Source of the DNA: an uncultured bacterium
GTDB taxonomy: Bacteria > Oederibacteriota > PGYV01 > Palsa-1178
Length of the DNA stretch: 64,000 nt
Assembly (NCBI GenBank): GCA_937889595.1
Contig: CALAOR010000078.1
Span: forward strand, 62,001 to 126,000
Reading direction: 5' to 3'
The translations under genes and the position numbers were made by a program. Under the pieces are notes generated by a model. The model searched no databases. It had not been told where the DNA came from and worked only from the letters and a program-made list of their open reading frames with translations. Shown here one piece after another: positions 61,677 through 64,000 of the stretch. Numbering within the stretch: the stretch's first letter is position 1; every line of letters starts with the position of its first letter.

Positions 61677-64000
61677 TTATCTCAATATTGCGAGCTTGCA
61701 TATTGCTTTTTGTTCTTCGTTCCCTGCCGAAGCTTTTATGATGTAAATATAGATGCCTGAAGACAGATTTTTTCCCGACTTGTTCAATCCATCCCAATAA
61801 ACCTTGTATGTCCATCCGTCGCCTGCGGGATTTTTGGATATCTGCAGGTTCCCTCCGGGTATCGGGCTCCTCATTTTGTTAAAATCCATGGTATTGACAA
61901 GCTCCCCGGATATTGTGTAAAATTTTATGCTGCAGTTGTCGGCCTGCACGGTCAGGTTGAAAACGATCGTGGTGGCCCCGTCAAACGGGTTCGGATAGTT
62001 GGTGACAGGCGTGAGCTGGAATATTTTTGCGGACACGACCGCCTGGTTTGAAACAACAACAGATTGGGCCAGCGTCGCGTCGGCTGACGCGACGTTGTTT
62101 ATAATATCATTTTTCTCCAGGGTGTTCTTTACAGTACCCGTAAAGGAAAGGTCCCCTGAACCGCCTATGCCCACGGGCGGCAGGGCCCAGTTGATCAGGC
62201 CGGTGGCAGAAGTATAAACCCCGGGCGCAGAAATATTCAATACATTTTCAATCTGCGCAGGCACTGTATCCCATACATTAAAGTTCGTAAGCGCGACCAA
62301 CCCGGTATTTGCGTAGTGGATGGTATATGTGATAGTATCCCCCTTGCCCGCGCTTGCCGGAGCAGCTGTCTTTGTAAGCTCAAACTTCGGGATTATGGGG
62401 GTATTACTAGGCGTTGCCGAAGGTGTCACTGTGCGTGTGTATGTCGGCGTATATGTAGGCGTATATGTCTTTGTGGCAGTGGGGGTCGCTGTATAAGTGT
62501 ACGTCGGGGTATATGTCTTTGTGGCAGTGGGGGTCGCTGTATAAGTAAACGTCGGGGTATATGTCTTTGTGCTGGAAGGCGTCGCTGAAGGCGTATAAGA
62601 CGGCGTATAACTCGACGTCGGGGTATATGTCTTTGTGCTGGAAGGCGTCGCTGAAGGCGTATAAGTCGGCGTATAACTCTGCGTGGGAGTATATGTTTTT
62701 GTGCTCGACGGGGTCGCAGTATAGGTGAACGTAGGCGTAAAAGTCGGCGTGTCTGTAAGGGTTTCCGGGCAGAAGGTCACATTGATGGTCACGGCGTTTG
62801 AGTCAATCGGCGGGGACGGCTCCCTGGTGTCATAAGAAAATTTGTTTATTGCCAATCCGCAGTAATTCACCATTCCGGTCCATGTAAGACTGTACGCGGT
62901 ATCTGTCAAGGACGTGTACATATTCCATTTGACCATTCCTCCGGCAAAAACAGCCGGCCCATGCGTGGAATCCGCGGCTGTTCCTGTAATATAGGTTATT
63001 ATAGCGGGGACAGTGTCATAAACAACCGGGTTTGTGGGGTTTGATTTGATTATTTTCAGGTTGTCATAGTAATTAAAATTATCAGGGTGCCCCTGGAAAC
63101 CAACATAACCACACCCCGGTATGGATGCTGAACTGTCTGTATAATCAATGTACCATACTGCCGGTTCCGGTGTTCCCCGTACCCAGGCTCTGGCTTGTAT
63201 CCTTACAGCCCCGTTGCCGGCGTCTGTAACAAATATTTTTATTGTATACCATATATTTGAAGCCACGCTAAAACCTGCAGGATTAAGCCCTGACAACAGT
63301 AAGTATGGAGCGGCTTTTTGAAGATAAATGTCTCCCGGTGTATGGTCGGAAGAAATTCCAACGCCATATGCAAATGCCGGACCGTCAGCCAGGCCGTTAT
63401 CCCTGAATGAAATTAAGCTGTCCTTGAGCCCGTTGCCTTCTATATATACATCTCCCTCTATCTGCCCAAAACAAAAATCAGTTGACGGTGTTTTCAAATA
63501 ACGCGGATAACTAAGGTTTCCCTGCCGCGGTGAGTATAAATAACCGTCATTTACCGGCCCCGCATGAGACCATGTCCCTGGATTTCCCGTCCCTCCGCCG
63601 CTTACCCCGAAAAATCCTGAAACATTCGAGTCAAAAGTATCATATGATGAAAATCCCCAACCGCCTGAATGGAAATCGACCCAGTATGTGACTGTATTGC
63701 CTATTGCCGCGATTGTTGTTGACTCGCTTTTTACAAGCGTGAACGGCTGTGTTGTAGTAACTGTCGCGTCATTACTGCTGCCGCCAGCCGGGATTTCGGT
63801 CAAAGTCCAGCTGGCCGTGTTATCAATGATTGTTGCGTTAGGAGCACCGCTGTTAACCCGGACTATAAACCATACTTTGTCAATGATGCGGGTTGTCGCA
63901 CTGCCCAACGTCCAGGTCATAGTGGACCCTGCTGTGGTCCCTGTATTGGTCCCAACCCCGCTTGCTGCCCCGCTCTGGGTTATCAAAGTGCAGTTGGGCG
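61677..64000 (-). CDS. Secreted DUF11/Thr-Pro-linker protein with FlgD-like C-terminal domain, N-terminus beyond window
   Basis: The frame is open through base 64000, so at least 773 residues of a longer protein are present. Order: part of a DUF11-like repeat (TMTWTLGSATTRIIDKVWFI); another DUF11 beginning FTLVKSESTTIAAIGNTVTYWV with an inserted concanavalin/LamG-like domain (CGYVGFQGHPDNFNYYDNLK); a Thr/Pro/Tyr linker (about 62400-62760); a further DUF11 (FELTKTAAPASAGKGDTITY); and a C-terminal FlgD-Ig-like sorting-type domain (TNYPNPFDGATTIVFNL, YTISGELV, YWDGLNKSGKNLSSGIYIY). Such tails mark surface or secreted proteins in FCB-type bacteria. The cargo function is unknown. Confidence 0.9.
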   Translation of the reverse strand, partial: PNCTLITQSGAASGVGTNTGTTAGSTMTWTLGSATTRIIDKVWFIVRVNSGAPNATIIDNTASWTLTEIPAGGSSNDATVTTTQPFTLVKSESTTIAAIGNTVTYWVDFHSGGWGFSSYDTFDSNVSGFFGVSGGGTGNPGTWSHAGPVNDGYLYSPRQGNLSYPRYLKTPSTDFCFGQIEGDVYIEGNGLKDSLISFRDNGLADGPAFAYGVGISSDHTPGDIYLQKAAPYLLLSGLNPAGFSVASNIWYTIKIFVTDAGNGAVRIQARAWVRGTPEPAVWYIDYTDSSASIPGCGYVGFQGHPDNFNYYDNLKIIKSNPTNPVVYDTVPAIITYITGTAADSTHGPAVFAGGMVKWNMYTSLTDTAYSLTWTGMVNYCGLAINKFSYDTREPSPPIDSNAVTINVTFCPETLTDTPTFTPTFTYTATPSSTKTYTPTQSYTPTYTPSATPSSTKTYTPTSSYTPSYTPSATPSSTKTYTPTFTYTATPTATKTYTPTYTYTATPTATKTYTPTYTPTYTRTVTPSATPSNTPIIPKFELTKTAAPASAGKGDTITYTIHYANTGLVALTNFNVWDTVPAQIENVLNISAPGVYTSATGLINWALPPVGIGGSGDLSFTGTVKNTLEKNDIINNVASADATLAQSVVVSNQAVVSAKIFQLTPVTNYPNPFDGATTIVFNLTVQADNCSIKFYTISGELVNTMDFNKMRSPIPGGNLQISKNPAGDGWTYKVYWDGLNKSGKNLSSGIYIYIIKASAGNEEQKAICKLAILR
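62400..62760 (-). repeat. Tandem repeats encoding a Thr/Pro linker
   Basis: Units of about 48 bp (gtcggggtatatgtctttgt ...) and 66 bp (with ctggaaggcgtcgctgaagg) alternate, encoding PTYTYTATPTATKTYT and PSYTPSATPSSTKTYT. Identity is high even at third positions, so recombination-driven length change is likely. Confidence 0.88.

Noticed and set aside
62400-62760. CRISPR-like or minisatellite array
   Set aside because: The repeats are in frame, code for a Thr/Pro linker and have no unique spacers.

Overview
The window comes from a diderm (Gram-negative-type) bacterium: it encodes a secretin, a TolC-type outer membrane channel, a beta-barrel protein and two RND pumps. Very long secreted proteins joined by Thr/Pro-rich linkers, a FlgD-like C-terminal domain and a secretin with a cohesin-like tail suggest an uncultivated candidate phylum of the Goldbacteria/Omnitrophota/FCB kind. 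That placement is inference; no rRNA is present. The standard code is used, and every gene except queH is on the minus strand.

Region 1 (1-10924) is one long assimilatory sulfur operon read leftward from a strong promoter at about 11.0 kb. Gene order is metY with an N-terminal ThiS-like sulfur carrier, a MoeB/ThiF-like E1, a DsrE-like protein, tusA, a JAMM protease, a siroheme sulfite reductase fused to TusA, a DUF2061 protein, cysH (APS-reductase type), cysD, cysN with a degenerate APS-kinase domain, precorrin-2 dehydrogenase and cobA. Together these cover sulfate -> APS -> sulfite -> sulfide -> carrier thiocarboxylate -> homocysteine, plus siroheme synthesis for the reductase. The carrier-MetY fusion, which probably has to be cut by the JAMM protease, is the most unusual system here.

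Region 2 (11.0-24.7 kb) holds queH, a 7TM-type histidine kinase and a compact type II secretion/type IV pilus-like operon (gspF, gspE, PilM/N/O-like, GspC/PilP-like, gspD, four pseudopilins), then two small membrane proteins.

Region 3 (24.7-48.5 kb) is surface and secreted material. It has a 3629-residue mosaic protein (Kelch-like, CBM3-like and malectin-like modules), a small exported protein, a YwqK/MORN-like lipoprotein and a 3744-residue SpvB/TcB/Rhs-type giant whose variable tip lies just upstream of the YwqK gene, like a toxin-immunity pair.

Region 4 (48.5-64 kb) has two paralogous drug-efflux clusters, MarR-adaptor-RND and MarR-barrel-TolC-adaptor-RND, each with a recognisable promoter and operator. 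It ends with a NYN nuclease and the C-terminal part of another Thr/Pro-linker protein with a FlgD-like tail.

Intergenic DNA is rich in structured repeats: (i) arrays with a 7-bp period, usually as inverted arms and different in sequence at each locus; (ii) REP/MITE-like palindromes whose stems covary between copies; (iii) AT-rich MITE-like elements with heptad terminal inverted repeats; (iv) a 172-bp tandem duplication. No tRNA, rRNA, CRISPR array or transposase gene was seen.
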